Below are positions 45,248 through 54,928 of a stretch of DNA of 64,000 nucleotides, piece by piece. The position numbers and the translations under genes were made by a program. How positions within the stretch are numbered: the first letter of the stretch is position 1; every line of letters starts with the position of its first letter. The notes beneath the pieces are model-generated. The model did no database searches, was not told where the DNA came from, and saw only the letters and a list, made by a program, of their open reading frames with translations. The stretch is from Morganella psychrotolerans (GTDB lineage Bacteria; Pseudomonadota; Gammaproteobacteria; Enterobacterales; Enterobacteriaceae), in contig NZ_LZEX01000001.1 in the NCBI RefSeq assembly GCF_001676055.1, positions 1 to 64,000 of the forward strand. Reading direction: 5' to 3'.

Positions 45248-46324
45248 TTACCGGTTTAATTCCTGTAACAGACGAGTATTAAGATACAGTTTTTCCCGCC
45301 CTGACTGCATTTCTTCCAGCACACCTATTTCAACCAGTTGTTTCAGGTAAGCAGAGGCCGTCTGACGTTTTGCCACACCCCGTTCAACAAGATTCTCTAT
45401 CCGGCAATAAGGTTGTACAAAAAGAACCTGAATTAACTCATGAGTATAAATTTTAGGTAATTTTTCCCGTACGTATCCGGTAATTTCTTCTATTAGTCTG
45501 CGGATAACGGCTATTTTTCGGGATGTCCATTTTGCTGTGTTTTCAGTGGCTTCCAGCATAAAAAGTATCCAGGGCTCCCAGCCCCGGTTTTCTGTCACTC
45601 CGCGTAATAATGTGTAGTACTTATCCCGGTTTTCCAGAATAAAACGTGACAGATAGAGAATAGGCAATGACAGAATGTCAGTCTGAATCAGATATAAAAT
45701 ATTCAGTATCCGCCCGGTTCGCCCGTTACCATCGGGAAACGGATGAATGCATTCAAATTGATAGTGTAATATTGCCATTTTAATCAAAGGGTCAATATCA
45801 TCTTCCGCATGCAGGAATGTTTCCCAGTTTGTCAGCAAATCCCGGATAACCGTTTCGCCTGACGGCGGGGTATATATCACATTCCCGTATTGGTCGCTTA
45901 ATACGGTTCCCGGCGTTTTGCGGATATCCGTCTGAATAGATCTCAGCGTTGTACAAATCGTTATTGCGGTATTAGTACACAGCGGAAATGTGTTTAACTG
46001 TGCAAAACCATTATGCAACGCAGTGCGGTAGCGTAATGCTTCTTTAGTTGCGGGGTCAGCGTTCTCTTCGTGACCGGCATACTGAAATAATTGATCGCTG
46101 GTGGTAACGATATTTTCAATACGGGAAGAATCTTTTGCTTCCAGCAACGGCAAAATATTGATCAGCAGGGCAGGATCCGGAATCAGTTCTCCTGCTGTTT
46201 TCAGTTCAGCAACCGCCGCACGTGCAGTGATGCAGGCTTTGAGTATTTTCCGTGTTTCAATAAGATCCAAATCCGGCGGCAGAGCCGGGAGCGCATTGTA
46301 AGGAACTTTCGGATCATGAGTCAT
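45248..46324 (-). CDS. Fic family protein (AMPylation enzyme)
   Basis: A 358-aa Fic protein. The active-site motif is HPFPDGNGRTGRI (about 193-205). An inhibitory helix motif SSRIEN (about 71-76) fits the S/T-xxx-E-G/N pattern that blocks ATP binding in the N-terminal (class II) group. A C-terminal winged-helix domain follows (about 290-358, including RQTASAYLKQLVEIGVLEE). Fic proteins usually transfer AMP to target proteins. No antitoxin gene is adjacent, in keeping with built-in inhibition. Its upstream region holds repeated TATCGACATAT sites. Confidence 0.88.
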   Translation of the reverse strand: MTHDPKVPYNALPALPPDLDLIETRKILKACITARAAVAELKTAGELIPDPALLINILPLLEAKDSSRIENIVTTSDQLFQYAGHEENADPATKEALRYRTALHNGFAQLNTFPLCTNTAITICTTLRSIQTDIRKTPGTVLSDQYGNVIYTPPSGETVIRDLLTNWETFLHAEDDIDPLIKMAILHYQFECIHPFPDGNGRTGRILNILYLIQTDILSLPILYLSRFILENRDKYYTLLRGVTENRGWEPWILFMLEATENTAKWTSRKIAVIRRLIEEITGYVREKLPKIYTHELIQVLFVQPYCRIENLVERGVAKRQTASAYLKQLVEIGVLEEMQSGREKLYLNTRLLQELNR

Positions 46325-46341
46325 ATGTTTACAAAACCTGT

Positions 46342-46450
46342 TTTTATCGACATATGACCATACTATGTTGATAGTATAAACATGTCACGCACTATATGTA
46401 CGAAAAACCCACTTTTATCGACATATCACTGATATGTGTCGATGTGATAA
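46342..46450. promoter_or_regulatory. Repeated TTTTATCGACATAT sites between fic and arsR
   Basis: TTTTATCGACATATGAC (46342-46358) and TTTTATCGACATATCAC (46413-46429) are direct repeats. The second continues into a near-palindrome that ends GATATGTGTCGATGTGATAA at 46450. These look like binding sites for one regulator, perhaps the winged-helix domain of the Fic protein or an unlinked factor. The ars promoter must lie further right. Confidence 0.5.
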
Positions 46451-46553
46451 AGGTATCCGGTGAACCGAACTCATAGCTGTTTTATTAATATATATGTTTT
46501 GACGGATATGACGTGGTGATATACACTAACTGACAGATAATAAAGGAGAGGGT

Positions 46554-46889
46554 ATGGAACCATTACAACTATTCAAAATACTCAGTGACGAAACACGACT
46601 GAATATTATTTTGCTTTTAAAGGCATCAGGTGAATTGTGTGTCTGTGATATTTATACGGCATTAAACCTCTCTCAGCCAAAAACATCCCGACATCTGGCT
46701 ATGTTACGTGAAGCCGGACTATTGCTGGATTCAAAACACGGGAAATGGGTTCACTACCGGCTATCTCCTGCATTATTACCCTGGGTAAAACAAATTATAG
46801 ACCAGGTTTATATCACAGAACAAAGCAGAGTATCCGGATTACTGAGCCCGATAAAAAACAAAGGATCTGCCGGCAGTTGTGCTGACTAA
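46554..46889 (+). CDS. arsR: Arsenic-responsive repressor ArsR
   Basis: A 111-aa ArsR/SmtB winged-helix repressor. The As(III)-binding cysteines are in GELCVCDIYTALNLSQPKTSRH (core ELCVCD), overlapping the recognition helix. It should release the operator on binding arsenite and induce arsBC. GGAGAG precedes the ATG. Confidence 0.92.
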   Translation: MEPLQLFKILSDETRLNIILLLKASGELCVCDIYTALNLSQPKTSRHLAMLREAGLLLDSKHGKWVHYRLSPALLPWVKQIIDQVYITEQSRVSGLLSPIKNKGSAGSCAD

Positions 46890-46973
46890 AAAAAATTTAG
46901 ACAAACACATTTGATAATTCATATATGAAGTCGTGACGACTAATAGTCCCTCATTTTTCAAAAGAGGCAACGC

Positions 46974-48263
46974 ATGCTAATTGCAGCATTTATTTTTATT
47001 CTGACTATCACCTTTGTTATCTGGCAACCCAAAGGGCTTGGCATAGGATGGAGTGCAACTATTGGTGCGGTATTAGCACTGGTATCCGGGGTAATCAGTT
47101 TTCAGGATATCCCGGTTGTTTGGAATATAGTCTGGAATGCGACTGCAACATTTGTCGCGGTTATTATCATAAGTTTACTTTTAGATGAAAGTGGTTTTTT
47201 TGAATGGGCAGCGCTGCATGTGGCTAAATGGGGAGGCGGAAAAGGGCGCTTATTATTTACTTATATTGTTCTGTTGGGCGCATCCGTTGCCGCTCTGTTT
47301 GCCAATGATGGTGCGGCATTAATTCTGACACCGATTGTCATTGCCATGTTGCTCGCATTAGGTTTCAGTAAAGGTACAACACTGGCATTTGTTATGGCGG
47401 CCGGGTTTATAGCGGATACAGCAAGTCTCCCGCTGATTGTTTCTAACCTTGTTAATATCGTTTCTGCTGATTTTTTTAATATCAGTTTTAACGAATATGC
47501 TTCTGTAATGGTTCCCGTTGATATTGCGGCAATTATAGCAACACTGGTGATGTTACATTGGTTTTTCCGTAAAGATATTCCTCAGCACTATACCGTATCA
47601 AAGCTGAATAGCCCGGCATCTGCAATTAAAGACCCGGCAACGTTTAAAGCCGGATGGTGTGTATTACTGCTGTTATTGATCGGCTTTTTTGTATTAGAGC
47701 CATTAGGTATTCCTGTCAGCGCCATTGCGGCAACGGGTGCGTTAATTCTTTATATCATTGCATCAGCCGGGAAGGTGATTAATACCGTAACCGTATTACG
47801 CGGCGCACCATGGCAAATCGTTATTTTTTCACTGGGAATGTATCTGGTTGTTTATGGCTTGAAAAATGCAGGCCTGACGAATTATCTTTCAGATATATTG
47901 AATTACCTTGCAGGCATTGGTCTTTGGGCGGCCACATTAGGCACAGGATTTATCACCGCTTTTTTATCCTCCGTAATGAACAATATGCCGACAGTATTAA
48001 TTGGCGCATTATCAATCGAAGGCAGTGAGGCAAGCGGATTAATACAGCAGGCAATGGTGTATGCCAATGTGATCGGTGCAGATTTAGGACCTAAAATTAC
48101 ACCAATAGGCAGCCTGGCGACACTGTTATGGCTTCATGTTTTATCACAAAAAAACATCACCATTACATGGGGCTATTATTTCAGAACGGGAATTATCATG
48201 ACCATTCCTGTATTAACCGTCACATTGGTAGCACTGGTGCTTCGTTTGTCTGCCCTGAATTAA
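46974..48263 (+). CDS. arsB: Arsenite efflux transporter ArsB
   Basis: A 429-aa polytopic protein of about 12 helices, the same length as E. coli ArsB. Landmarks are [39 protein letters not shown], seen in outline, and [13 protein letters not shown]. It exports arsenite using the proton gradient; no arsA ATPase gene is present. It is the middle gene of arsRBC. Confidence 0.94.
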   Translation: MLIAAFIFILTITFVIWQPKGLGIGWSATIGAVLALVSGVISFQDIPVVWNIVWNATATFVAVIIISLLLDESGFFEWAALHVAKWGGGKGRLLFTYIVLLGASVAALFANDGAALILTPIVIAMLLALGFSKGTTLAFVMAAGFIADTASLPLIVSNLVNIVSADFFNISFNEYASVMVPVDIAAIIATLVMLHWFFRKDIPQHYTVSKLNSPASAIKDPATFKAGWCVLLLLLIGFFVLEPLGIPVSAIAATGALILYIIASAGKVINTVTVLRGAPWQIVIFSLGMYLVVYGLKNAGLTNYLSDILNYLAGIGLWAATLGTGFITAFLSSVMNNMPTVLIGALSIEGSEASGLIQQAMVYANVIGADLGPKITPIGSLATLLWLHVLSQKNITITWGYYFRTGIIMTIPVLTVTLVALVLRLSALN

Positions 48264-48273
48264 GAGAGATAGC

Positions 48274-48696
48274 ATGAGTAATATAACAATTTATCATAAT
48301 CCGGATTGTGGCACATCACGAAATGTTCTCGGGATTATCCGTAACAGCGGGGAAGAGCCTGATATTGTTTATTATCTGGACACACCTCCGGACAGAGATA
48401 CCCTGGTAACATTGATGTCAGACATGGCGATCACGGCCAGAGATCTTCTGCGGAAAAATGTTGTACCTTACCAACAATTAAATTTGGAAAATGATATTTT
48501 CACAGATGAACAGCTTGTCGATTTCATGTTACAGCATCCGATATTAATTAACCGGCCAATTGTGGTTTCACCGTCAGGTACAAAACTTTGCCGCCCGTCA
48601 GAAGTTGTGCTTACAATATTACCTCAACCACAAAAGTGTGACTTTATTAAAGAGGATGGAGAGGTGGTTCATAATCTGTCCCGACAAAAGAGCTGA
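48274..48696 (+). CDS. arsC: Arsenate reductase ArsC (glutaredoxin-linked)
   Basis: A 140-aa enzyme of the E. coli plasmid R773-type family. The catalytic Cys is in HNPDCGTSRN (residue 12), and the arsenate-binding arginines include the ones in HPILINRPIVVSPSGTKLCRP. It reduces arsenate to arsenite for export by ArsB, drawing on glutaredoxin. It starts 10 bases after arsB with GAGAGA upstream. A terminator follows. Confidence 0.94.
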   Translation: MSNITIYHNPDCGTSRNVLGIIRNSGEEPDIVYYLDTPPDRDTLVTLMSDMAITARDLLRKNVVPYQQLNLENDIFTDEQLVDFMLQHPILINRPIVVSPSGTKLCRPSEVVLTILPQPQKCDFIKEDGEVVHNLSRQKS

Positions 48697-48708
48697 TATC
48701 ACTTATCC

Positions 48709-48746
48709 GATCTGGTGGATATTTCATCAGATCACTCTTTTTTCTT
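48709..48746. terminator. Terminator of the ars operon
   Basis: GATCTG (48709) pairs with CAGATC (48733), with GGTGGA/TTTCAT-type extension inside, and is followed by ACTCTTTTTTCTTC. Confidence 0.8.
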
Positions 48747-48941
48747 CCGGAAATTGATGCAGAACAAGTTAATAAGATTCAATCTCATTGTTTAAGCGTT
48801 ATCATAAGAAAATCAGAAAAGAACCGGAACATCGCGCTCAGGATATAATTTAAAGCGCGGTTACCGGTTTTTCTGGTTTTATTCAGGATAACTATTGAGG
48901 GATATTTATGCGGTTCACAGGATCTTTACGGGAGCCTGCTC

Positions 48942-49934
48942 ATGATTAGCGGCTTATTCATCGGCATGCTCTTTGGCGGGCTTTTACAATCAGGACAATT
49001 TTGTTTTGTTTCCGGTTTCAGGAATATTGTTTATCAGAAAAACCCCCGTTTTCTTACTGCGCTGCTGATTGCGGTTTCTATTCAGGCGACCGGATTTTTT
49101 ACTCTGCAATCCATGGGATTACTGACTATTCCGGAAGGTACACTGCCGGTTACCGCTACTATTATTGGCGGTTTTTTATTCGGGATTGGCATGGTATTAG
49201 CGGGCTGCTGCGGTAGCGGTGCCTGGTTCCGATCCGGTGAAGGACTGACAGGAACGTGGATTGCCTTGTTTGCATTTGTCGTCACCATGGCGTCAGCCTG
49301 GAAAGGCAGTTTAAAACATTGGATTGATCCATTATTAATACATCCGGCACAGGCTGACACTATTTATAAAACACTGAATATCTCTCCGTGGTTTCTGGTC
49401 GCTGTATTAATTATTATCACTGTCGGATTACTGATTTATCAGCATCGTCATCCCCGTTATTCGCCGCCATCATCGGGAAAATTTAAGCGATTACCTCTTA
49501 ACCTTACCGCCGTACTTATTGGTATACTGGGTATTATTGCCTGGTATTTCAGTGCGGAAAGCGGCCGCAATTTCGGTTTTGGTATTTCTGTGCCTTCCGC
49601 CAATGTCATTCAATATTTAGTGACAGGTCAGCAGCGTTATTTCAATTGGGGAATGTTATTTGTTATCGGTATTTTCGCCGGTTCAATGATCAGCGCTAAA
49701 ATACGCGGGGAGTTTACTTTAACATTACCACCGGACGGAAAAACCGTTGTAAAAAGGTTAACCGGCGGCATAGTCATGGGAATAGGGGCAACACTTGCCG
49801 GCGGGTGTACCGTCACTAATTCTCTTGTTGCGACCGCGTATTTCTCCTGGCAGGGTTGGATTTCAACACTGACTATTATGGCCGGCGTCTGGATCACCAG
49901 TTATTTCATAAGACCATCACAGTGCAGAATATAG
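48942..49934 (+). CDS. YeeE/YedE family sulfur (thiosulfate-type) transporter
   Basis: A 330-aa polytopic protein of the YeeE/YedE family, with cysteine motifs typical of thiosulfate uptake proteins: SGQFCFVSGF (about 18-27), LAGCCGSGAWFRSGEG (about 86-101) and LAGGCTVTNSLVAT (about 285-298). Thiol groups in such proteins hand sulfur compounds across the membrane. It is followed by a rhodanese lipoprotein, which supports a role in sulfane-sulfur uptake. GGGAG precedes the ATG. Confidence 0.88.
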   Translation: MISGLFIGMLFGGLLQSGQFCFVSGFRNIVYQKNPRFLTALLIAVSIQATGFFTLQSMGLLTIPEGTLPVTATIIGGFLFGIGMVLAGCCGSGAWFRSGEGLTGTWIALFAFVVTMASAWKGSLKHWIDPLLIHPAQADTIYKTLNISPWFLVAVLIIITVGLLIYQHRHPRYSPPSSGKFKRLPLNLTAVLIGILGIIAWYFSAESGRNFGFGISVPSANVIQYLVTGQQRYFNWGMLFVIGIFAGSMISAKIRGEFTLTLPPDGKTVVKRLTGGIVMGIGATLAGGCTVTNSLVATAYFSWQGWISTLTIMAGVWITSYFIRPSQCRI

Positions 49935-49942
49935 GAACCTAT

Positions 49943-51319
49943 ATGAAAGGAAAATTAACAATCTTATTATTATCAGCGCTGTTGTCAGGCTGTGATCAGA
50001 CCGTCGTAAAAGATATCAGTGTCGGTGAGTTATCAAAAAACCTGGATAATCCGGATTACCTTATTATAGATACACGTCCGGACAGCCTGTATTTTGGTTT
50101 TAAAGATAAAGGTGCCACCCGCGGTGGTCATATAAAGGGTGCAATGCAATTTACTACCGGTTGGCTCGATTTTATTGATGAAGACAAATTCAGCAATTTT
50201 GTTGCTGAAAAAGGAATTACCAAAGAAAAAACGCTGGTTTTCTATGACAGTAACCCAGACGACCTGGACAGAGTCACCGCTGAATTTGCCGCCAAAGGCT
50301 ATAATGTACTCGCATTTAAAGAGTTTATTCACTATGCAAATTCAAATTACCCGATGGAAAAATACCCGAATTATCAGATGAGTGTTTCAGCCGGATGGGT
50401 TAATGCCGCACTTAACGGTGAAAAGCCGGAAAGTTATACCAGTGATAAGAAACCCGTGATATTTGAAGTTTCATGGGGAGAGGCGGAACAATCAAAATCA
50501 TATTCCACCCATATTAAAGGTGCCTATCATTTTAATACTGACTGGATTGAAAATGCACCGGTATGGAATTTATCCGAACCAGATGTTATTAAAAATAATT
50601 TACTGAAAAATGGTATCCGCAAAGATACCCCGGTCGTAGTCTATTCTGAAAATCAGATGGCGGCATTAAGGGTATTATGGGCGCTGAAGTGGGCAGGAGT
50701 TGAAGATATCCGTTTTCTTAACGGTGGTTTGAATGTTTGGATTGATGCCGAATTACCGACAGAAACTGTGGTTAATATACCTGTACCGGTTTCTGATTTT
50801 GGTACCGTTATTCCGGCAAATCCACAGGTCAATATTTCCATGCCTGCTGAAGCTGTTCAGGCACAAAAATCAGGATTAAAACTGATCAGTAATCGTACAT
50901 GGGATGAATATACCGGAAAAATTACCGGCTATGATTATATTCCGCGTAAAGGCGAGCCGGCAGGGGCTATCTGGGGATTTGGCGGTAAGAATTCCAATGA
51001 CATGTCTGATTATTATGACCCTGACGGCACATTACGTAATCCGGAAGAGATCTTTGCACTCTGGAAAATGCAGGGAATTGAGCCTTCAGATCACGTTGCG
51101 TTCTATTGCGGAACCGGATGGCGGGCAAGTGTCTCGTGGTTTATGACGCAAATGGCGGGCTGGGAAAACAGTCAGATATATGATGGCGGTTGGAATGCAT
51201 GGCAAATGAACCCGGAATTACCGGTGCTGGATAATGCACAGAGCAAAATCAGCAAACCAAATGCACTGAATGACTTTGGTGAAATTGTGAAAAAACCGGG
51301 ACAATCCTGCAAAAGTTGA
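49943..51319 (+). CDS. Multi-domain thiosulfate sulfurtransferase lipoprotein (YnjE-like)
   Basis: A 458-aa lipoprotein with the lipobox LLSGC. Three rhodanese-like domains are visible (about 25-135, 150-275 and 290-450). Only the last has a full active loop, VAFYCGTGWRAS, with the catalytic Cys; the others have Ser or no Cys at that place (FYDSNPDD, VYSENQMA). This matches the E. coli YnjE pattern. It should move sulfane sulfur at the outer face of the membrane. AGGAACC lies before the ATG at 49943; the longer frame overlaps the transporter and lacks a good start. Confidence 0.85.
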   Translation: MKGKLTILLLSALLSGCDQTVVKDISVGELSKNLDNPDYLIIDTRPDSLYFGFKDKGATRGGHIKGAMQFTTGWLDFIDEDKFSNFVAEKGITKEKTLVFYDSNPDDLDRVTAEFAAKGYNVLAFKEFIHYANSNYPMEKYPNYQMSVSAGWVNAALNGEKPESYTSDKKPVIFEVSWGEAEQSKSYSTHIKGAYHFNTDWIENAPVWNLSEPDVIKNNLLKNGIRKDTPVVVYSENQMAALRVLWALKWAGVEDIRFLNGGLNVWIDAELPTETVVNIPVPVSDFGTVIPANPQVNISMPAEAVQAQKSGLKLISNRTWDEYTGKITGYDYIPRKGEPAGAIWGFGGKNSNDMSDYYDPDGTLRNPEEIFALWKMQGIEPSDHVAFYCGTGWRASVSWFMTQMAGWENSQIYDGGWNAWQMNPELPVLDNAQSKISKPNALNDFGEIVKKPGQSCKS

Positions 51320-51334
51320 TATGGCACCTGAATT

Positions 51335-51356
51335 ACCCGCCTGTTTACGGGCGGGT
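51335..51356. terminator. Terminator after the rhodanese gene
   Basis: ACCCGCC and GGCGGGT form a 7-bp GC-rich stem with an 8-base loop, 15 bases after the stop codon. Confidence 0.75.
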
Positions 51357-51635
51357 ATATCTGAGATTGGATTTAATGTTTCAAGACCGCTATATAACTT
51401 CTTACGAAATGTAATTAATCGCAAGATATAACTGATAATCGTGTTCACCAGGTATATTCTGAAAATACATAATCCTGATATGATGTTATATCAGTCACGT
51501 CCGCAGTAAAAATAATATTGTATGCTGATATCACTATCTGTATACGGATTTTTATGTATTTTATACTGCCTGTGAATTATTGAGATAACATGGTCAGTCG
51601 TGATATGAGCGGTTTAATATCGCCGGGAGGGTCTG
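51357..51635. other. AT-rich intergenic region
   Basis: No gene seen. It presumably holds the promoter of the exported Sel1-type cluster. A GGGAGG at about 51625 serves the GTG start at 51636. Confidence 0.5.
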
Positions 51636-52694
51636 GTGCGAATTTCCATGGTGGTGATACTTATTGCAGGTATTGTAAGTTGTAATGTCAATGCCGGTCC
51701 GCCGGTACTTTCAGAGAACAAAATTAATTTCGTCAATGTTCCTGTGCCGGAGTGTTATACCCCGGTTGAACCGGTATTATCCTTAGCTCCTTATTCAACA
51801 ATTGACACTTATTACCGTGCTGCCAATAAAATAAAAGGGCAGCGCGATGTAATGTTCTACAAACAAATGTATGTTCTCGGCCGCAAAGCTGCAGATTCCG
51901 GACACTGGAAAGCGCAGTTAATGATGGCTGAACTTTATCTGCGCCGGAAAAACCCGAGCTATTACGTGGAATTTAATCCCCAACAGGCCAGAGTATATCT
52001 GGATATCCTGATGCGTCAGAATGTCGCAAAATCATTTGCACTGATGGTTGAAAACCGACGTTTATATAAAGATGTCAAAACACCACAATCCGCATTTTTA
52101 TTTCAGGCCGCCGCACTCGGTGATCCGGAATCAATGGTGAGTGTCGCCAAAATATTCCAGACGGTTAAGCGCTTCGATGATGCAAACAAACTGCTGTCTT
52201 GCACCTTAAAATACGATGGCGGGGGAGCTGCTCTGGATGATTTGGCCACTGATGTCGTATTCCATGCCGGGAAAAATATGCAGGAGTGGAATAAAGGTTT
52301 TAGTTATTACCTGGCTGCCGCCAAATCCGGTTATATCGACGCTCTCAGCGGTATTATGTTTTATGATGACCGTGACTTCCGGCCGAGATTTAAATATTAC
52401 TACTTCACCAACCCGGAGTATGCCAGAAGAATGCATACTTTAATGGTACTGGCGGACCCGCTTTTTTATCATGATGATATCAGTCAGAAAGGTAAAAAAC
52501 GGCGGGTGCAGGGTAATGATAATTACAGTTACCCGAATCTTAATAAAGTTCTGCCGTTTCCGCCTGTTAAAAACCTGCCACCATGGAATGACGATATCAC
52601 CATCCTGTTATCCGATGAAGATAAACGGGATTATCAGACAGACTATGATTATAAACGACTGGCAAAAGAGATTCAGGTAGACGGATTATTATGA
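51636..52694 (+). CDS. Exported Sel1-like protein with a DUF6396-type C-terminus (paralogue 1)
   Basis: A 352-aa protein with a short signal peptide (ends NVNA) and a GTG start behind GGGAGG. Sel1/TPR-like helices span about 70-230 (MYVLGRKAADSGHWKAQLMMAELY, seen in outline; AAALGDPESMVSVAKIF; YYLAAAKSGYIDALSG). The C-terminus, from YPNLNKVLPFPPVKNLPPWN to the end, is shared with the protein at 53078. Such proteins are scaffold-like; the function is unknown. It overlaps the next gene by four bases. Confidence 0.65.
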   Translation: MRISMVVILIAGIVSCNVNAGPPVLSENKINFVNVPVPECYTPVEPVLSLAPYSTIDTYYRAANKIKGQRDVMFYKQMYVLGRKAADSGHWKAQLMMAELYLRRKNPSYYVEFNPQQARVYLDILMRQNVAKSFALMVENRRLYKDVKTPQSAFLFQAAALGDPESMVSVAKIFQTVKRFDDANKLLSCTLKYDGGGAALDDLATDVVFHAGKNMQEWNKGFSYYLAAAKSGYIDALSGIMFYDDRDFRPRFKYYYFTNPEYARRMHTLMVLADPLFYHDDISQKGKKRRVQGNDNYSYPNLNKVLPFPPVKNLPPWNDDITILLSDEDKRDYQTDYDYKRLAKEIQVDGLL

Positions 52695-53053
52695 AAATAA
52701 AACTTTTTCACTCACTGTTATTACTGGCATACACATCTGTGAGTGCCGGTGCTATGGCCGGAACCTGCGGAAAAACCATTGATCTGGCTATCACTATCGG
52801 TAGTCAGGGGGTTGTACTTGCCGCCCCCGATAAACCTGTGGAAGACGGGTCACTCGGGGTAATTTATGCAGGTGAAGTATATGTTTTGCGTGAAAACGGA
52901 CGCACCGTGCAAAATGGCCTCGCGAATAAAGACGGACAGGTTCGCTATAATTTTGTGATCGGTCAACTGTATCAGTTGGATAATATTATCCAGCCGCGTA
53001 CCTTTATGATAACTGATGCCGGCTGTACACAACAGCTGATAAATGTCCGGTAA
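52691..53053 (+). CDS. Small exported protein of unknown function
   Basis: A 120-aa protein with a signal peptide (ends GAMA) and two cysteines in the mature part (GTCGKT and DAGCTQQ), which could form a disulfide linking the ends of a single domain. The middle is beta-rich (GVIYAGEVYVLRENGRTV). It is the second gene of the operon and starts inside the previous stop. I do not recognise the family. Confidence 0.55.
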   Translation: MKIKLFHSLLLLAYTSVSAGAMAGTCGKTIDLAITIGSQGVVLAAPDKPVEDGSLGVIYAGEVYVLRENGRTVQNGLANKDGQVRYNFVIGQLYQLDNIIQPRTFMITDAGCTQQLINVR

Positions 53054-53077
53054 TCGATGACAGGGAATAAAGAAAAT

Positions 53078-54211
53078 ATGAAAAAAATTACCGGACTTCT
53101 TATCACCGGACTATTGATTGCCGGATTTTCGGGTATTACTGCACATGCATCGGATTATAATCCGTCAAAACGATATCCTGCGGTAAAAATACTGGAAATA
53201 CCGGCACCTCCCTGTGTCGAATATAAACGAATACCTGACAATTCTGTTCCGTCTGCAGAAAATGCCTATCAGATTGCACGCAAAATATGGGAAGACGAAG
53301 AAATCGGCTTATACCCGCAGATGTATCAACTGGGCGAACAAGCGGCCAGTGCCGGACACCTCCGGGCTATGCTGCTGATGGCAACATTATATACTCAGGA
53401 GAAAATAGATAACGGATTTTACGAATATATCGAATTTAATTCCCAAAAAGCAGAGCAATACCTGAATTACCTGATGGAAAGAGGATATACCGAAGCCTTC
53501 TTTAATACGGCAAATATCCGCAGCTACAGTCTTATCAAAACAGTCAGTCCTGCCTCTTTCTTTTTTAACAGGGCGCTGGAAAACGGCCATCCGCAGGCAA
53601 TGATGGGAATTGCGAAGTTACATATTGATGCCCGCAATACAGCAAAAGCAAAACCCTTCCTGCACTGTGCAGCACAAAATGGCTCAGGGATTGCGTTAAA
53701 TATGATAGCACTGGCACAGAATTTAAATGCCACAACACAATCGGACTGGGATACTGCCTTTAATACACTCTGGCGTGCCGCAAAAGCAGGAAACGCCTCA
53801 TCATTTAAAGAGTTTGCCCGCTTTAATAGCGATTATAAGGCCCAACAAGGTAAAAATTATCTTTCCCCGGAATTTATAAAACGGACCGGGCGCTTTGCTG
53901 ACAGTTTACATTTCGGGCTGTTTTTGAGTGACCCGTACCGAAAAAGTATCGGACAAAATCCGCTGAAAAAAGGTTCGGGATACAGACGATACCCGAATCT
54001 GGAAAATGTTCTGCCGTTGCCCCCGGCGAGACTACCGGCCTGGAACGGCGATATGACACTGGCGATGTCAGCGACCGATGCCCGTTATTACCGCGAAGAT
54101 TATACATTAACCAGGCTTAATGCCATGCTTGGCCGCCGTAATGACGTTCCCGGGGGCAGAGTGGTTATTTTTTATTGTGACGGCAAAAAGAATTGTGCTG
54201 TGAAAAAATAA
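53078..54211 (+). CDS. Exported Sel1-like protein with a DUF6396-type C-terminus (paralogue 2)
   Basis: A 377-aa paralogue of the protein at 51636. The signal peptide ends TAHA. Shared landmarks are PQMYQLGEQAASAGHLRAML, the Sel1-type repeats FNRALENGHPQAMMGIAKLH and FNTLWRAAKAGNASS, and the C-terminal YPNLENVLPLPPARLPAWN followed by YYREDYTLTRLNA. The last residues (FYCDGKKNC) add a cysteine pair. I start it at the ATG at 53078; one at 53057 lacks a ribosome site. The function is unknown. Confidence 0.65.
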   Translation: MKKITGLLITGLLIAGFSGITAHASDYNPSKRYPAVKILEIPAPPCVEYKRIPDNSVPSAENAYQIARKIWEDEEIGLYPQMYQLGEQAASAGHLRAMLLMATLYTQEKIDNGFYEYIEFNSQKAEQYLNYLMERGYTEAFFNTANIRSYSLIKTVSPASFFFNRALENGHPQAMMGIAKLHIDARNTAKAKPFLHCAAQNGSGIALNMIALAQNLNATTQSDWDTAFNTLWRAAKAGNASSFKEFARFNSDYKAQQGKNYLSPEFIKRTGRFADSLHFGLFLSDPYRKSIGQNPLKKGSGYRRYPNLENVLPLPPARLPAWNGDMTLAMSATDARYYREDYTLTRLNAMLGRRNDVPGGRVVIFYCDGKKNCAVKK

Positions 54212-54293
54212 CACAAAATATCTGTTCCGGAGGGGAATGAGTTTCCCTTCCGGACTCGGTTATTGTCAGCTATTTATCCGGAGCAGAAGGGCT

Positions 54294-54827
54294 TTACTGT
54301 AACGGATAAATTTTACCATTCCTGATCTCACCTTTTTTAACTAATTCTCCGTCATCATCATATTGCTCAACGAGTCCTTCAAAAACACCGTTGCTCATTG
54401 TTCCCTGCATATAAATACCGTTATTGGACGTATTGTGATAGCGTTTGAACGGACCATAAAGATACCCGTCACGAACACCCATTTCATTTTCTAAATTTCC
54501 GTTGGAATAATAACTTCGGATAATACCGTTACCTTTACAATTCCTTAATGGAAGAAACATTTTTAAATTTCCGTTATCATAATAAGTGTAAAGATAACGG
54601 TCGATGCATCCGTTGTTTATCCATGTTTTATATCTCAGATTACCGTTTTTGTAGTGAACATACGCGCCATTCTCTGTGTCGTCAGGAACATCGAACACGG
54701 GGATCTCTGAGCCTTCAAGAGCATAAAGGTTATCAAATGATATTCCGTTATCCTGTGTGACATAGGATGTTCCGCAGGCAGCGAGAAGAAATAAAGAACT
54801 GAACATAAAAAACCGGATTGTATTCAT
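54294..54827 (-). CDS. Lipoprotein with MORN/YwqK-type repeats
   Basis: A 177-aa lipoprotein with lipobox LLAAC. Repeats of the MORN-variant type are visible: YVHYKNGNLRYKTW, YTYYDNGNLKMFLP, RSYYSNGNLENEMG and FKRYHNTSNNGIY, followed by EGLVEQYDDDGELVKKGEI. Related proteins have been called YwqK-type antitoxins or immunity proteins, but exported ones have no clear role. It is convergent with the Sel1 pair. Confidence 0.75.
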   Translation of the reverse strand: MNTIRFFMFSSLFLLAACGTSYVTQDNGISFDNLYALEGSEIPVFDVPDDTENGAYVHYKNGNLRYKTWINNGCIDRYLYTYYDNGNLKMFLPLRNCKGNGIIRSYYSNGNLENEMGVRDGYLYGPFKRYHNTSNNGIYMQGTMSNGVFEGLVEQYDDDGELVKKGEIRNGKIYPLQ

Positions 54828-54928
54828 AGAAACCCCATGAATTAAAAGCTTTTATTCAGATGATTAATACACGAAAAGAGTAACAGTTAAATACAGGAAA
54901 TCTGTATTTAACTGTTAATGAAATATTA

